DNA of 64,000 bases from positions 58,052,289-58,116,288 of the forward strand of contig JAVHZZ010000003.1 in the NCBI GenBank assembly GCA_036250195.1, in the 5' to 3' direction. Each line of letters opens with the position of its first letter. Position 1 is the first letter of the stretch. Source of the DNA: Mixophyes australis (Eukaryota > Chordata > Amphibia > Anura > Limnodynastidae). The notes below the pieces were generated by a model. The model saw only the letters and a program-made list of their open reading frames with translations, was not told where the DNA came from and searched no databases. A program made the translations under genes and the position numbers. Shown here in pieces: positions 34,113 through 44,423 of the stretch.

Positions 34113-34365
34113 GAGTCACTCTGCTGTGGGGTGTGAATTGTGTCCATGTAGTGGGTCATAAATCCAAGTGTAAGGTTCAGTCCATGAGACAATGACTGGA
34201 ATGATCTTATCAGCTTGAGTTCCCAGACTTTTCTCTCCCTGGTATTTTTAAAGAAACCTTTCAGTATTAAGACTTTTAAATCTGTCATACTGTATAATGT
34301 ACACCACATTGGAGGCTGTACATGAGAATGTGTCACACTTCACACCCCACAGCAGAGTGACTCCA
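34112..34365. repeat. Imperfect inverted repeat, ~35-bp arms
   Basis: The left arm gagtcactctgctgtggggt... (34112) is the complement of ...accccacagcagagtgactc ending near 34365. The sequence between the arms is unique, about 175 bp. It lies just before the Penelope-like element and may be its terminal repeat region or a separate MITE. Confidence 0.7.
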
Positions 34366-34535
34366 GATCTCTGAACTCTTAGGACTTTCACTCTTCCAAT
34401 ACGTAACGAAAACCTCAGATTTATTACTTTAGCTTATTTTTATGATGTATTCCTCATCCCCCCCTGTATAAATTGCTTGATGTAACATCTCTTAAATGTT
34501 GTGTGCTTTTCTCAGTCATTCATTTGTAAACTTGC

Positions 34536-34642
34536 CTGATGAAGGGTCCTCTGAAAGCTAGCAAATATAAACATTTCTTTTGGATAGCCAATAAAGGCAT
34601 CACTCCTATAATACTTTTGTCTTTTTTGACACAAAAGTATTT
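34536..34642 (+). other. Hammerhead-like boxes and hairpin upstream of PLE
   Basis: CTGATGA (34536-34542) is followed 10 bp later by GAAA (34553-34556), the order and spacing of hammerhead ribozyme core boxes, which Penelope-like elements are known to carry in their terminal repeats. About 55 bp further a stem of 11 bp occurs (aatacttttgt at 34610, acaaaagtatt at 34631). The helix between the boxes is weak, so this copy is probably dead. Confidence 0.5.
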
Positions 34643-34718
34643 AACATCACATAGATTTTTCTGCTTGACACGGTACTGCAATAAATTTTTTTTTTTATTT
34701 TGCTACACATTCTGATAA

Positions 34719-37218
34719 TGGAAGCTACCCCAATGTACCGAACACAGATGGATCTTAAAAACCTACTTAAGAAACTGGCACAACTGAACAGCGACATCTT
34801 CTTCCTATCCAGATGCAAAAAGGAGAATATTATTCCCAAAGGCCTCATAATCAGGAATCCAACTTGACACATCTACAATACACACTTCTCACAAAAGCTT
34901 TGCTACAAATCATCTGAAGGACTGTGAAAACTGAGAACTATCCAAGATAAGATTTATTCCCTAAATACCACAATACAGGGATCTCTGTTATATCCAACCA
35001 GGAAAATACTATGTGATTTCTTTAATAAATTACAACATCACCTAATCATAAATAAGGAAAAGAAACTCAACAGACTAATGATGAAAGCTGGTCTCAATGT
35101 GCCAGGCAAAAAACATAATTCACATAACAATTTGAATACATCGTCATCTGTTGTGAACCTCTCACAGTATGAGCCAAGCACCGTGGAAAAGATTGTTTTA
35201 CACAGAGGACTTACATTCTGTCCCACAAAGCCACTCGACACGGCTCAGTTTTGCAGTGATGTGGAGGAATTCTTCCGAAGATTGCAGCTAAAGGAATTCT
35301 TTTATGTCAAAAAAGATATCACATCACAAACTGATATGCAACAAGAAAATCCTTGAAAGAAAAAGAGGACAAACTGGACCCCACAGCTGGGACACAACCA
35401 AACTATGGATCACTATATAGACTGTTTCAGAAATAAAGTAAAATCTGAGATTTTGAACAAACACCACAAAGTGACACACAATCTCAATGTGGAGGAGAGG
35501 AATGCTATAAAATCATTAAAATCTAACAACAATATCATCATTAAACCAGCAGAACATCACCTAATCATAAATAAGGAAAAGAAACTCAACAGACTAATGA
35601 TGAACCTCTCACAGTATGAGCCAAGCACCGTGGAAAAGATTGTTTTACACAGAGGACTTACATTCTGTCCCACAAAGCCACTCGACACGGCTCAGTTTTG
35701 CAGTGATGTGAAGGAATTCTTCCAAAGATTGCAGCTAAAGGAATTCTTTTATGTCAAAACAGATATCACATCACAAACTGATATGCAACAAGAAAATCCT
35801 TGAAAGAAAAAGAGGACAAACTGGACCCCACAGCTGGGACACAACCAAACTATGGATCACTATATAGACTGTTTCAGAAATAAAGTAAAATCTGAGATTT
35901 TGAACAAACACCACAAAGTGACACACAATCTCAATGTGGAGGAGAGGAATGCTATAAAATCATTAAAATCTAACAACAATATCATCATTAAACCAGCAGA
36001 TAAGGCAGGAGCTGTAGTAATTATGAACACATCAGATTACATTCAGGAAGCACACAGACGGCTCTCAGATAAAAAATACTACACTCTGAATATGGAAGAC
36101 CCCACCACACAGAAGAACTTATAAAGATCATAATTGGTTTCAACCCTGGATCATCCTCTCTACTGGACCTTATACCGTACAATCCTAAAATTGGTACCTT
36201 CTACATGTTACCTAAAATACAATAAGAAGGCAATCCAGGGAGACCAATAATTTCTGGCAGTGGGACCTTAACGGAAAATATTTCTGGCTGGATAGAGAAT
36301 GTTCTAAAACCCTTGGTGAGACGTCACATACTAGTTATATCCAGGATACCACAGACATTCTCTGCAAACTTTCAGCCCTGGGTCCACTACCAGAAGGCTC
36401 AATACTCGCAACTATGGATCTGGAGTCTCTGTAATCTAACATACCCCACCAGGATGGCACAGCCGCATGCCAACACTACCTTCAAATAAACAGTCTAACC
36501 ACAGAGCCGACTCTGTAGCTGATCAGGTTCATACTCAATCATAATTACTTTTCTTTTTGAAAGGACATATACCTGCAGTGTATGGGAAGTGCCTTGGATA
36601 GTAAGATGTCACCTCAGTATTCTAATGTTTTCATGGCTAAACTAGAGGAGGAATTCTTATCAGCTTGCACAATGAAACCTCTAGCATACTTACGTTTTAT
36701 TGAAGATTTGCTACTAATCATCTGAAGATGAGCTGCTGACTTTCCATAAAAACTTCAACAAGTTTCACCCAACCATCAGACTCACTCTTAACTACTCAGG
36801 ATCTCAGAACATGACCCTATACAATAAAAACAATACTATTCAAACATCAGTCTATCATAAACCTACAGGCCGCCCAGCATATCTGAGATGGAACAGCTTT
36901 CACCCAGAACACATAAATAAGTCCATCATTTATAGCCAAGCTCTGAGACACATTCGGATTTGTTCAGACAGTGAAGACAGAAAACAACACCTGCTATTAC
37001 TGAGGAATACATTCCTACAGCAAGGACAACATCCAATACCTAGATTAACAGATCCACAGAGCCACAAGAATACCAAGGAGTAGCTCCTAAATTACAAACA
37101 GAAGGAGGACAACAGCAGGGTGCCCCTAGTGGTCCCTTACAATTCCCACCTGAACATCTTGGGGAAAATTTCTGCTGATCTTCAGCCCATATTTCAGAAA
37201 GACCATAGACCGACAACC
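34719..37218 (+). pseudogene. Penelope-like retroelement (Neptune-type) ORF, decayed
   Basis: Reading across several broken frames gives the order expected for a vertebrate Penelope-like element: an N-terminal helix region (MYRTQMDLKNLLKKL), the RGLTFCPTKPLDTAQF block, IIIKPADKAGAVVIMN (finger region of the RT), GTFYMLPKI and GRPIISGSGTLTENISGW, a decayed catalytic box YLRFIEDLLLI near 36690-36720, and WNSFHPEHINKSIIYSQALR at 36885-36955. The next region (VPLVVPYNSHLNILGKI, 37120-37170) normally leads to a GIY-YIG endonuclease, but the element is cut by a foldback insertion at about 37250 and no endonuclease follows. Multiple stops and frame changes make it a pseudogene. The catalytic Asp pair reads E-D here. 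Confidence 0.88.
35034..36000 (+). repeat. Recent tandem duplication within the PLE
   Basis: A unit starting aacatcacctaatcataaat at about 35034 is repeated from about 35553. The second copy lacks 72 bp present in the first (35084-35155). Outside that gap only about three substitutions were seen over roughly 445 bp, so the duplication is far younger than the element's decay. The shared junction aacatcacct marks the breakpoint. Confidence 0.9.
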
Positions 37219-37250
37219 AGTATTCCTACAAAAAAAAGCCAATTGATGAC

Positions 37251-37559
37251 AATATACACTTACCTTCACAGCGACGGAGTGGATTTACAAAGACTTGGAT
37301 TTCCGAAGACTCTGCTATGCGAAGTGCTGTATTTCCGAAGATGCTGCGTGCCGGCAGTGGATTGTGGATTGTGACAATGCTGAACACATTTAAAGAGGTG
37401 CGTTAATTATACCGTTAGGGCTAGGGTTAGGGTTAGTGTTAGGGTTTCCGATACATACCTGACGTCACAATCCAGCGCCGGCATGCAGTATCTTTGTAGT
37501 TACCACGTGTCTCATAGCAGAGTCCTTGAAAATCCACGCTGTCAAGGTAAGTGTATATT
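37251..37559. mobile_element. Foldback element with TTAGGG-like hinge, copy 1
   Basis: The ends aatatacacttacctt (37251) and aaggtaagtgtatatt (37544-37559) are perfect inverted repeats. The arms continue inward imperfectly to about 37375 and 37437. The hinge at 37410-37446 reads gttagggctagggttagggttagtgttagggt, degenerate telomere-like hexamers. It is inserted at the 3' end of the Penelope-like element. Confidence 0.82.
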
Positions 37560-37617
37560 TTCATCATGTTTTTAGTTAACAAATCTTTTCTTTTCTTTTT
37601 TTGTAGGAATACTGGTT

Positions 37618-37640
37618 GTCGGTATCCCGATCATCGGGAT
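37618..37640. repeat. Perfect 11-bp hairpin
   Basis: GGTATCCCGAT, one base, then ATCGGGATACC. It sits just outside the foldback element and may be the centre of another small palindrome. Confidence 0.65.
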
Positions 37641-38275
37641 ACCTTACCCTACTCATGGGAGAAGCCCAACCATGAATCTTTGGAAAGATCAGAGAGCTGT
37701 AAGAGCAGGGGTAATGAAATGTATACCCAGCTTCTGCTAGTAATTGTATCCCCAAGTAACTCAACTCTTTAGACAGACTTTTTTGTATTTTTCTCTTAAA
37801 AAGTTATTGTTGATATTAACAGAAAGAGACTCTGTGCTAGTGGTATTCAGTTTGAAAAGCAAGCCCTTGCCATGGGCATCTAGGATAGAGTGAAAAGTGG
37901 GTAATGAAGTTTCAGGGTTGTTTACAAACAAGTACACATTGCCTGCAAATAGAAAAAATCATGAACTGTACCTCTTATTATGGGATGACTAACCTCAGTT
38001 CAAAATCTAATTCTTTCTGCCAGGGGTTCAATAACCAAAACAATTATTAATGTGGAGAGTGTGCATCCTTTCCCTTTAGAAATTGTAAATCTAGACTATA
38101 GGAAGCCTTTACTGAAAGCTCTGGCTGACAGGCCTGTGTTGAATGAAAGACTGGCAAAAGTTCCTGCAAAACCAAACCTTGTCAGTGTCTATTTCATGTA
38201 TCCCTAATGTAGCCAATCAAAAGCTTTCTCTGTGTTCATAATAGGACAAGCCAGTGGTAGTCAGATTAGAGATAC

Positions 38276-38847
38276 TCACATTACCGACAGACTAAATTCC
38301 TACAAAATGTTTTTGATTGTAAGAAACCCGATAATAAAGAAATGCAGGCTTAACTTAAAAATGACACAGTAGATATCCGACATGCCTGCTATTCGAGTGC
38401 TATATTTTCTGATTGAAGGAAATGCCAGCCTTGCTATTTATGTCACTGATTATGGCGATAGTCAAATTTCAGGATTTAAAGTGGCCATGCCATCACTCGC
38501 CGCATTTACAATCCAATTTAAAGGGTTAGGGTTATCGTTAGCGTTAGGGTTATCATTAGCGCTAGGGTCAGGGTTATGGTTAGAGTTAGGGCTAAGGTTA
38601 GGGTTAGGAATAGGGTTAGGGTTAGGGTTAGGATTACAATTACAATCAAGCTTTTTACATTATACACAGGTCCTGCTTTTGCCATTTTAAATTTCAAAAT
38701 CTCATTGTCGCTGACGGAAATAGCAAATGCTGGCATTTCATTAAGAAAATATTGCAGTTGTGTAGCAGCCATGTCGGGGATCTACTGTGTCTTTTTTAAG
38801 TTAAGTCTGCATTATTTTGTAGGAATTTAGTCTGTCGGCAATGTGAG
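38276..38847. mobile_element. Foldback element with TTAGGG-like hinge, copy 2
   Basis: The outer arms ctcacattaccgacagactaaattcctac (given in part: ccgacagactaaattcctac at 38284) and gtaggaatttagtctgtcgg near 38818 are inverted. The arms continue inward over about 200 bp with drift (gacacagtagat, cgacatg.ctgctat, aatgccagc). The hinge 38520-38634 is telomere-like. It interrupts the Tx1/L1-like LINE. Confidence 0.82.
38520..38634. repeat. Degenerate TTAGGG array (foldback hinge)
   Basis: About 19 hexamers near ggttag with substitutions (gttatc, gcgcta, ggtcag). The orientation is GGGTTA on the plus strand. It lies between the two arms of the foldback element, so it is part of a mobile element and not an isolated telomere relic. 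Confidence 0.9.
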
Positions 38848-39689
38848 CATAGGTTATACGTACCCAACCCAGACAAGCTGCCTTTCTTTCTGTGAATAAG
38901 CTAAATATGAAAGAATAATGAAAACTCTTTTGTTGTTGTCGGACATATGGTGGACTATGTTTGTTTGCAATTAGCTTAGCAAATATTTTTAAATTGAAAT
39001 TTACCAAGCCAATGAATCTGTAATTCTCACATAGGATTGGGATTTTTCCCTGGTTTAGTGAATGTAGCAATTTTGTCCTCTAGCCTCTCTTTAGGGAAGA
39101 TCCCCCTCTCAGAGCCCATATTCTGTAGGCTTGTTAATATAGGTGTCTAGGTATGTTAATATAGGTGTATAGCTGAAAAATGAAAGTTTTTTTTATATAA
39201 TAGTCAGGGCTGGGTGATTTATACTTAGGAAATGCTTCCATAGCCGCTTTCACTATGGTTTTTGACAAAGAGCATTAAAAGACTCTGGCCTCCAAACTAA
39301 GTGAAGGAAGTTCAGGTAAATTTGGATAATGCTCTCTGAAGGCTTAAAGCATTTTGAATTATTTTTCAAGTTGTAGAGTTTTGAGCAATAGAAAGTGAAC
39401 ATGCCAGGTATGTTCAAATTTTTATAGATCTTGATACATACTGGGTTAATCAAGTTTAGTAATATGTTTCTTCCATAAACCTTGAGTTTTCTAGCTGAAG
39501 GGTTATTGGTTTAGTCTCCTAGCGCACAGAATGTTTGCAGGAAGTTGGGCCTTAAGTATGGTTTGTAAGTGTTCTGTCTTGCGCTGAGTTCTTTTTGGTA
39601 TACTTCGATGGGTGCTGATTGTTTTCTATTTCTAGCACCGCGATTCATTTATAGCACCCACATTTCTGCTTTGATTGTTTGTTTTTTGC

Positions 39690-40860
39690 AGCTAGATGTT
39701 TGCTTCTTTACCCCTCTCCCTCCTCCACCTGCTCACTTGACCCCATCTTGTCTGCTTCTTGTCTGCTCCTTCTCTCTCAGGGACTGTTCCTACCTTTCCC
39801 ACCTGCTCAACCTATTCCTATTGTCTGGTACCGTTAATACTTCTTTCAAACATACTGGTGTGTCCCCCGCACCCAAAAAAATAGTCTGCTGATCCTTCCT
39901 CTCTCTCTCTCTCTCTAATTACCACCATACCCCTTCCTTCCTTTTGCTTCCAGACTTTTCAAACTGGTTGTCTACAACATGTTTTTTTTCTCAAGCAGGT
40001 TGTTTCACCTCCTGTCTCACGTCTCACTTCCTCCTTGACCCACTCCAATCTGGATTTTGCTTCCTTCATCCCTCCACACTACTAATGCTGCCCTCACTAA
40101 GGTCACTAAAGACCTTCTATTCACTAAAAGGTACACATCTCTCTGGGTGAATAGAATGAATTGAAAAATTCCTAGGATATTGAATACTTGGTGTGGTTAG
40201 GACAATTTATTTTTCCTCTCCAAATCCTGACTTCTTCGGCATATATGCATTATCCGACCCTTTCACCACATGAAAGCCACCAAAACTCTTATTTAGTCCT
40301 TTATAATCTCTCTGCGATTTGCGGCATTGACCCTCTGTGGCCTACATAATTAAATTTAAAATCCTCACCCTCACCCTACAAAGCTCTCAACCAACCCTCT
40401 CCCCTACAGCTCCAAACTCTACTCGCACTACTGCCCTTGACCCTATTTCTTTATTCAATGCTATCAGCCATCCTCCTAAATTCTTTGCCTCCGCTATCAC
40501 CACCACTCTCCCACTCTGTGCCACCCTATTTGTGTCTTCTTCTTCATTTTAGGATGAATGCTTTCACAAGCTGGGTTCTCTCGTGTTCACCTTACACTAT
40601 TCCATCACTCTGTGTACCTCTAGGCTTGCTTCCCTCTTTTCTTGAGCCCAGGCCTATTTCACGTTGGACATCACCATCACGCTCACTTATTATCTGTAAA
40701 TATATTGATCTGCATTTCCCAAATATCTGTGTATCTTTTATTTAAACAGTAGATGCCTGCTTTTTGTATTATTTTATTTCCATATATTATGTAATGTGTT
40801 ATGGATCATTGTTATCTATTGATGTCATATGGTGCCTTATAAATAAAAGATAATAAAAAT
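39690..40860 (+). pseudogene. L2-like LINE, RT to 3' tail
   Basis: The translation contains LSGTVNTSFKHTGVSPAPKK, then LLDPLQSGFCFLHPST, blocks at the start of L2-type reverse transcriptases. The catalytic core is missing, and the reading resumes near 40335 with YIIKFKILTLTLQSSQP and other C-terminal text. The 3' end is gccttataaataaaagataa followed by (AAT)n. Frames change several times, and a (CT)n run sits at 39898-39916. Confidence 0.75.
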
Positions 40861-41218
40861 AATAATAAAGCTAAGGGGTAGCTCGTCAGCCTTCAAGGTC
40901 AAGTAGAGATCTTAATAAGCTCAGACTTCATTATCGACAGGATGGTGATTTTATGTTTATCTATAAAAATCTGTTTATCCGCAAGAGGAGATCGATATGA
41001 GTGTATACAATATGTACTCTAGAGAAGAAATGCATAGTCTTTCTCATTAGAATGCATGGCCCTCCATGTGCAATTCACATCATACTCATGCCAATTTAAT
41101 GAACTTTAGGTCAGGAGTTATATTAAAGTTTCCAAGCAACATGAAGCAGCTTAATCTTATGTTCTAATGCTCTGCACAAACTTCTATGATGGAATTGTCC
41201 CGTATTGAGATAGGAGCA

Positions 41219-41296
<78 letters not shown>

Positions 41297-41315
41297 ATAT
41301 TCCTATATCTATCTA

Positions 41316-41346
<31 letters not shown>
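41219..41346. repeat. (TA)n microsatellite, two blocks
   Basis: About 70 bp of pure TA, a short gtgtgtatattcctatatcta link, then about 26 bp of TA. It is self-complementary. Confidence 0.95.
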
Positions 41347-41350
<4 letters not shown>

Positions 41351-41367
41351 AACTGGTTTATCTACTA

Positions 41368-41790
41368 AAGCTGGGTACACACTACACTGTTTTCGTCCAA
41401 TAATCGGCTGAAACAGCCGACATACGACCGCTCGTTCAAAAGTCGGGTCGGTGTGTACAGTTACACGATGGTCGAAAGTCTGCCCAAATGAACGATTGTC
41501 GCCTCGTTTGGTTGGTCGTACCGTTTAATATTTTCGTTCCAATCTCGTTTCCGCTGTGTAGTGTGTATAAACTTCAGACCGATCCAGAACAGTGAGTAAG
41601 AAATTACAGTCATTGCTCACGACAACATGGCTGTAAAAAGTTGCTAAAGGGACGTCCGCTCTTCCCTTTATCGTCCTAAACAAGGCTAGTGTGTATGCAG
41701 TCCATGGACCGAGCGATCGGACCATCGGTCGCATGTAAAATCGCTCGGCATAAAAAGTTGGTCGAAATTTCTGTAGTGTGTACCCAGCTT
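41368..41790. mobile_element. MITE family D, copy 1
   Basis: Inverted ends AAGCTGGGTACACACTAC and GTAGTGTGTACCCAGCTT are perfect over 18 bp and flanked by TA on both sides (41366-41367, 41791-41792). It is 423 bp and non-coding. The interior is rich in cgacc/ggtcg motifs that pair across the element. A longer relative lies at 54248. Confidence 0.88.
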
Positions 41791-41792
41791 TA

Positions 41793-42544
41793 CTTGTTCA
41801 CATCAGGTGGGGCGGGGGTGTAAATGTTTTTGGAGTTGGAAGGTTTGGAAGGCTTCATATGTTTGAAGCAGCCTCCCCATTTCCAATTCTCCTTGGGTGG
41901 TGGGGTGGTTGCCTTCGAGAGGTGCTGTGTGTGGCCTAAAGAAGTGCACTGGAGGGACAACTTTATTTTTCTCATCTCTAACACTGACAAGATATTAACA
42001 AAACTGTTAAGTAATTCAACATTTTTTTCAATTATGTATTACTTTGGTGGCATTAGACTAAAAGATGATATATTGCTATACTTTCTATATTCCTGTGTTG
42101 TGTTTTGAGAATACAATGAAGATGACAGAATCAATCATAACTAATTAGCTGCTGACATACTGAGTGTAAAGTAATTAAAAAATACATTAGCGCTTGTTTT
42201 CTAATGATTAAGATCATGTAGATTGAATACCAACTGGTTAGTACAAGTGCTGGAACTAATGTAATTAACAGTAAGAGTAACACCGAACCCCAGAGCTTTT
42301 ACACAATAAAACTTTGTTGATATTCACCTTAGAAGTCTGGAAATAAAAAAATGAAATAATAGAATCACTCTGAGACCTTATTTAGAATCATGAGTGCAGC
42401 AGCCATACGGGATCAGCTTTTAGCTTGCTTTATTGCAATATTTATATCATAGCTCTGGATGGTAAAAACTGACTTTAAAACAATGTACAGGAAATAATTT
42501 TTGCAACTAATTTTAAATTGACTATAAATGTGATATAAAGCAAA
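41793..42544. other. Nothing recognised
   Basis: No gene or repeat was recognised in this stretch. Confidence 0.5.
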
Positions 42545-43013
42545 CTATTTACGGGCTGCACCCACTCTATTGGATTCTCTCCCTCGCACAATAAGACTCT
42601 CCTCTGGTCTTCAAACTTTCAAACGTTCTCTAAAAACCTACCTCCTCAGACAAGCTTATAATATTCCTCAACCACTCTCTTAACCTCACTACCTTTAGCC
42701 TGTTACCGCCTGTTACACAATTTCACACAAGACAACTACCCCCTGACCAACATTGTTGTGTGACAGGATCATTTAGCTTATGAGTCACTTTTACCTTTGC
42801 AGTCTGGCTGGGCCAAAATGCAAAATGTATACTTAACCTCATGTGTCAATCTCCCATTGTGCCATAGATTGTAAGCTTGCGAGCAGGGCCTTCTCACCTC
42901 TTTGTCTGTTTCACCCAGTTTGTTTATTAGTTTATTATGTTTGTCCCCAAATGTAAAGCACTACGGAATATGTTGGCGCTATATAAATAAATGATGATGA
43001 TGATGATGATGAT
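42545..43013 (+). pseudogene. L2-like LINE 3' end
   Basis: Begins with decayed coding text (HPLYWILSLAQ.. then SSNFQTFSKNLPPQTSL), typical of the last residues of L2-type ORF2. A 3' untranslated part follows (attgtaagcttgcgagcagg), then a tail, ttggcgctatataaataaat(GATG)n. The tail is the same as that of the SINE family. Confidence 0.75.
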
Positions 43014-44080
43014 GAAACAATACTAGTGGTTTCCTTCATTATAAAATATTATTGCATACAGACAAAACATTTAGTTTTTGCACTAGGGAACTGCTTACTC
43101 CATACTTAGCAAAGAATGCCCTCACTCCACCCAACTCCTTCCATCAGCTGGTGCTGACGTTTGCTTCTGATCAAATGCAGGATCTTGCATTGGGGGCGGG
43201 GCAAATAGAGGCATGTAAGCACGTAATGCCACCAAAGAGGGTCTTGCAATGTCTGTGCATCGTCCATTGCATACTGTTGGTCTAGTTCATGCAGCTCTTA
43301 GAGGGCCTGATTTAAAAATGAATGTAAGTGCAACTTCAGGCTGCAAAAATCCTCTTTATTATACTGCACATATACAGTAAAACAAGTGTAATTTAGAACT
43401 TAGTGTAACTTTAACTTCCAGCGCTACACTTAGAAAAACAGATTGCGCATACAAGCGGATGTAACTTAGAGTAGGGCCATGAACACGTGTGTGTAGCATG
43501 CCCCTTGGAGATGTGGCCTATACAGTTTAGGCTGCATGTCCAGATACATTTCTTATAAGTCTATCTGTTGTTGCTCCTGAAGGGCTGCTGTAATGATACC
43601 AGCTGATGATAATGATCATCAACATTTATGTTTACTGTGGGTAAATAAATAAAAATGTGATCCTCTGTTAAATAGTCAATCAGCACCAATGCTATAGCCT
43701 GGGTTGTATACCCCTAATGCAGGTGGACAATGAGTGTACAAAAACATCAACCAGCATCAGTAGATACAAGGCTGAGCCAGTCACTGGTCAGCACTGTCAG
43801 GAATACCGGGGACTATAGCTTGCAAAAAATGTGCGTCCCCTCCAGGGCATACCAGCCAAAAACTAAATAACACTAGCGTTCCTCATTGTGCCCATAAGGG
43901 GTGGGTACTTTTTTGCCAGCTTTTCCACTCTTTAGCTATTCACAATAATGCTGATCTGATTGGATAGTTTTGGACAATAAAAGGGAAAGAAGATAAAAAT
44001 AAAACAAAAACAATAAAAGAAGATCCCTAAGGATTTAGCAGATGAATAAAAATGGCAACAAGGAATAGGTGAGACTAGGT
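43014..44080. other. No gene; possible MITE end
   Basis: A family-B-like end (gggcctgatttaaaaatgaa) is at 43303 but no partner was found. The rest is unassigned. Confidence 0.45.
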
Positions 44081-44423
44081 GGGCAGCACGGTGGCTAAGT
44101 TGTTAGCACTTCTACCTCACAGCACTGGGGTCATGAGTTCAATTCCTGACCATGGCCTTATCTGTGTGGAGTTTGTATGTTCTCCCTGGGTTTTCCGTGG
44201 GTTTCCTCCAGGTTCTCCGGTTTCCTCCCACACTCCAAAAATATACTGGTAGGTTAATTGGCTTATAACAAATTAACCCTAGTCTTTCTGTATGTCTGTG
44301 TGTTTGTATGTTAGGGAATTTAGACTGTAAGCCCCAATGGGGCAGGGACTGATGTGACTGAGTTCTCTGTACAGCGCTGCGGAATTAGTGGCGCTATATA
44401 AATGGTGATGATGATGATGATGA
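44081..44423 (+). mobile_element. tRNA-headed SINE, full length
   Basis: Head gggcagcacggtggctaagt, B box gagttcaattcctgacc, body, and tail ggcgctatataaatggtgat(GATG)n. Similar in length and order to the copy at 27560. Confidence 0.92.

Larger units (their letters stand above)
37845..39550 (-). pseudogene. Tx1/L1-like LINE reverse transcriptase, split by a foldback element
   Basis: Minus-strand reading, right half (39250-38860): LNQGKIPILCENYRFIGLVN and FNLKIFAKLIANK, the ENYRPISL-type start of an L1/Tx1 reverse transcriptase. Left half (38275-37845): a decayed EKAFDWLH block, TRFGFAGTFASLSFNTG, LVIEPLAERI, then LFAGNVYLFVNNPETSLP, which sits where the catalytic F-A-D-D box belongs (the two Asp are lost). 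The two halves are separated by the foldback element at 38276-38847. Many stops; the endonuclease part was not recognised. Confidence 0.8.

Noticed and set aside
38520..38634. Interstitial telomere left by a chromosome fusion
   Set aside because: The array is degenerate, short and sits between the inverted arms of a mobile element; similar hinges occur nearby.
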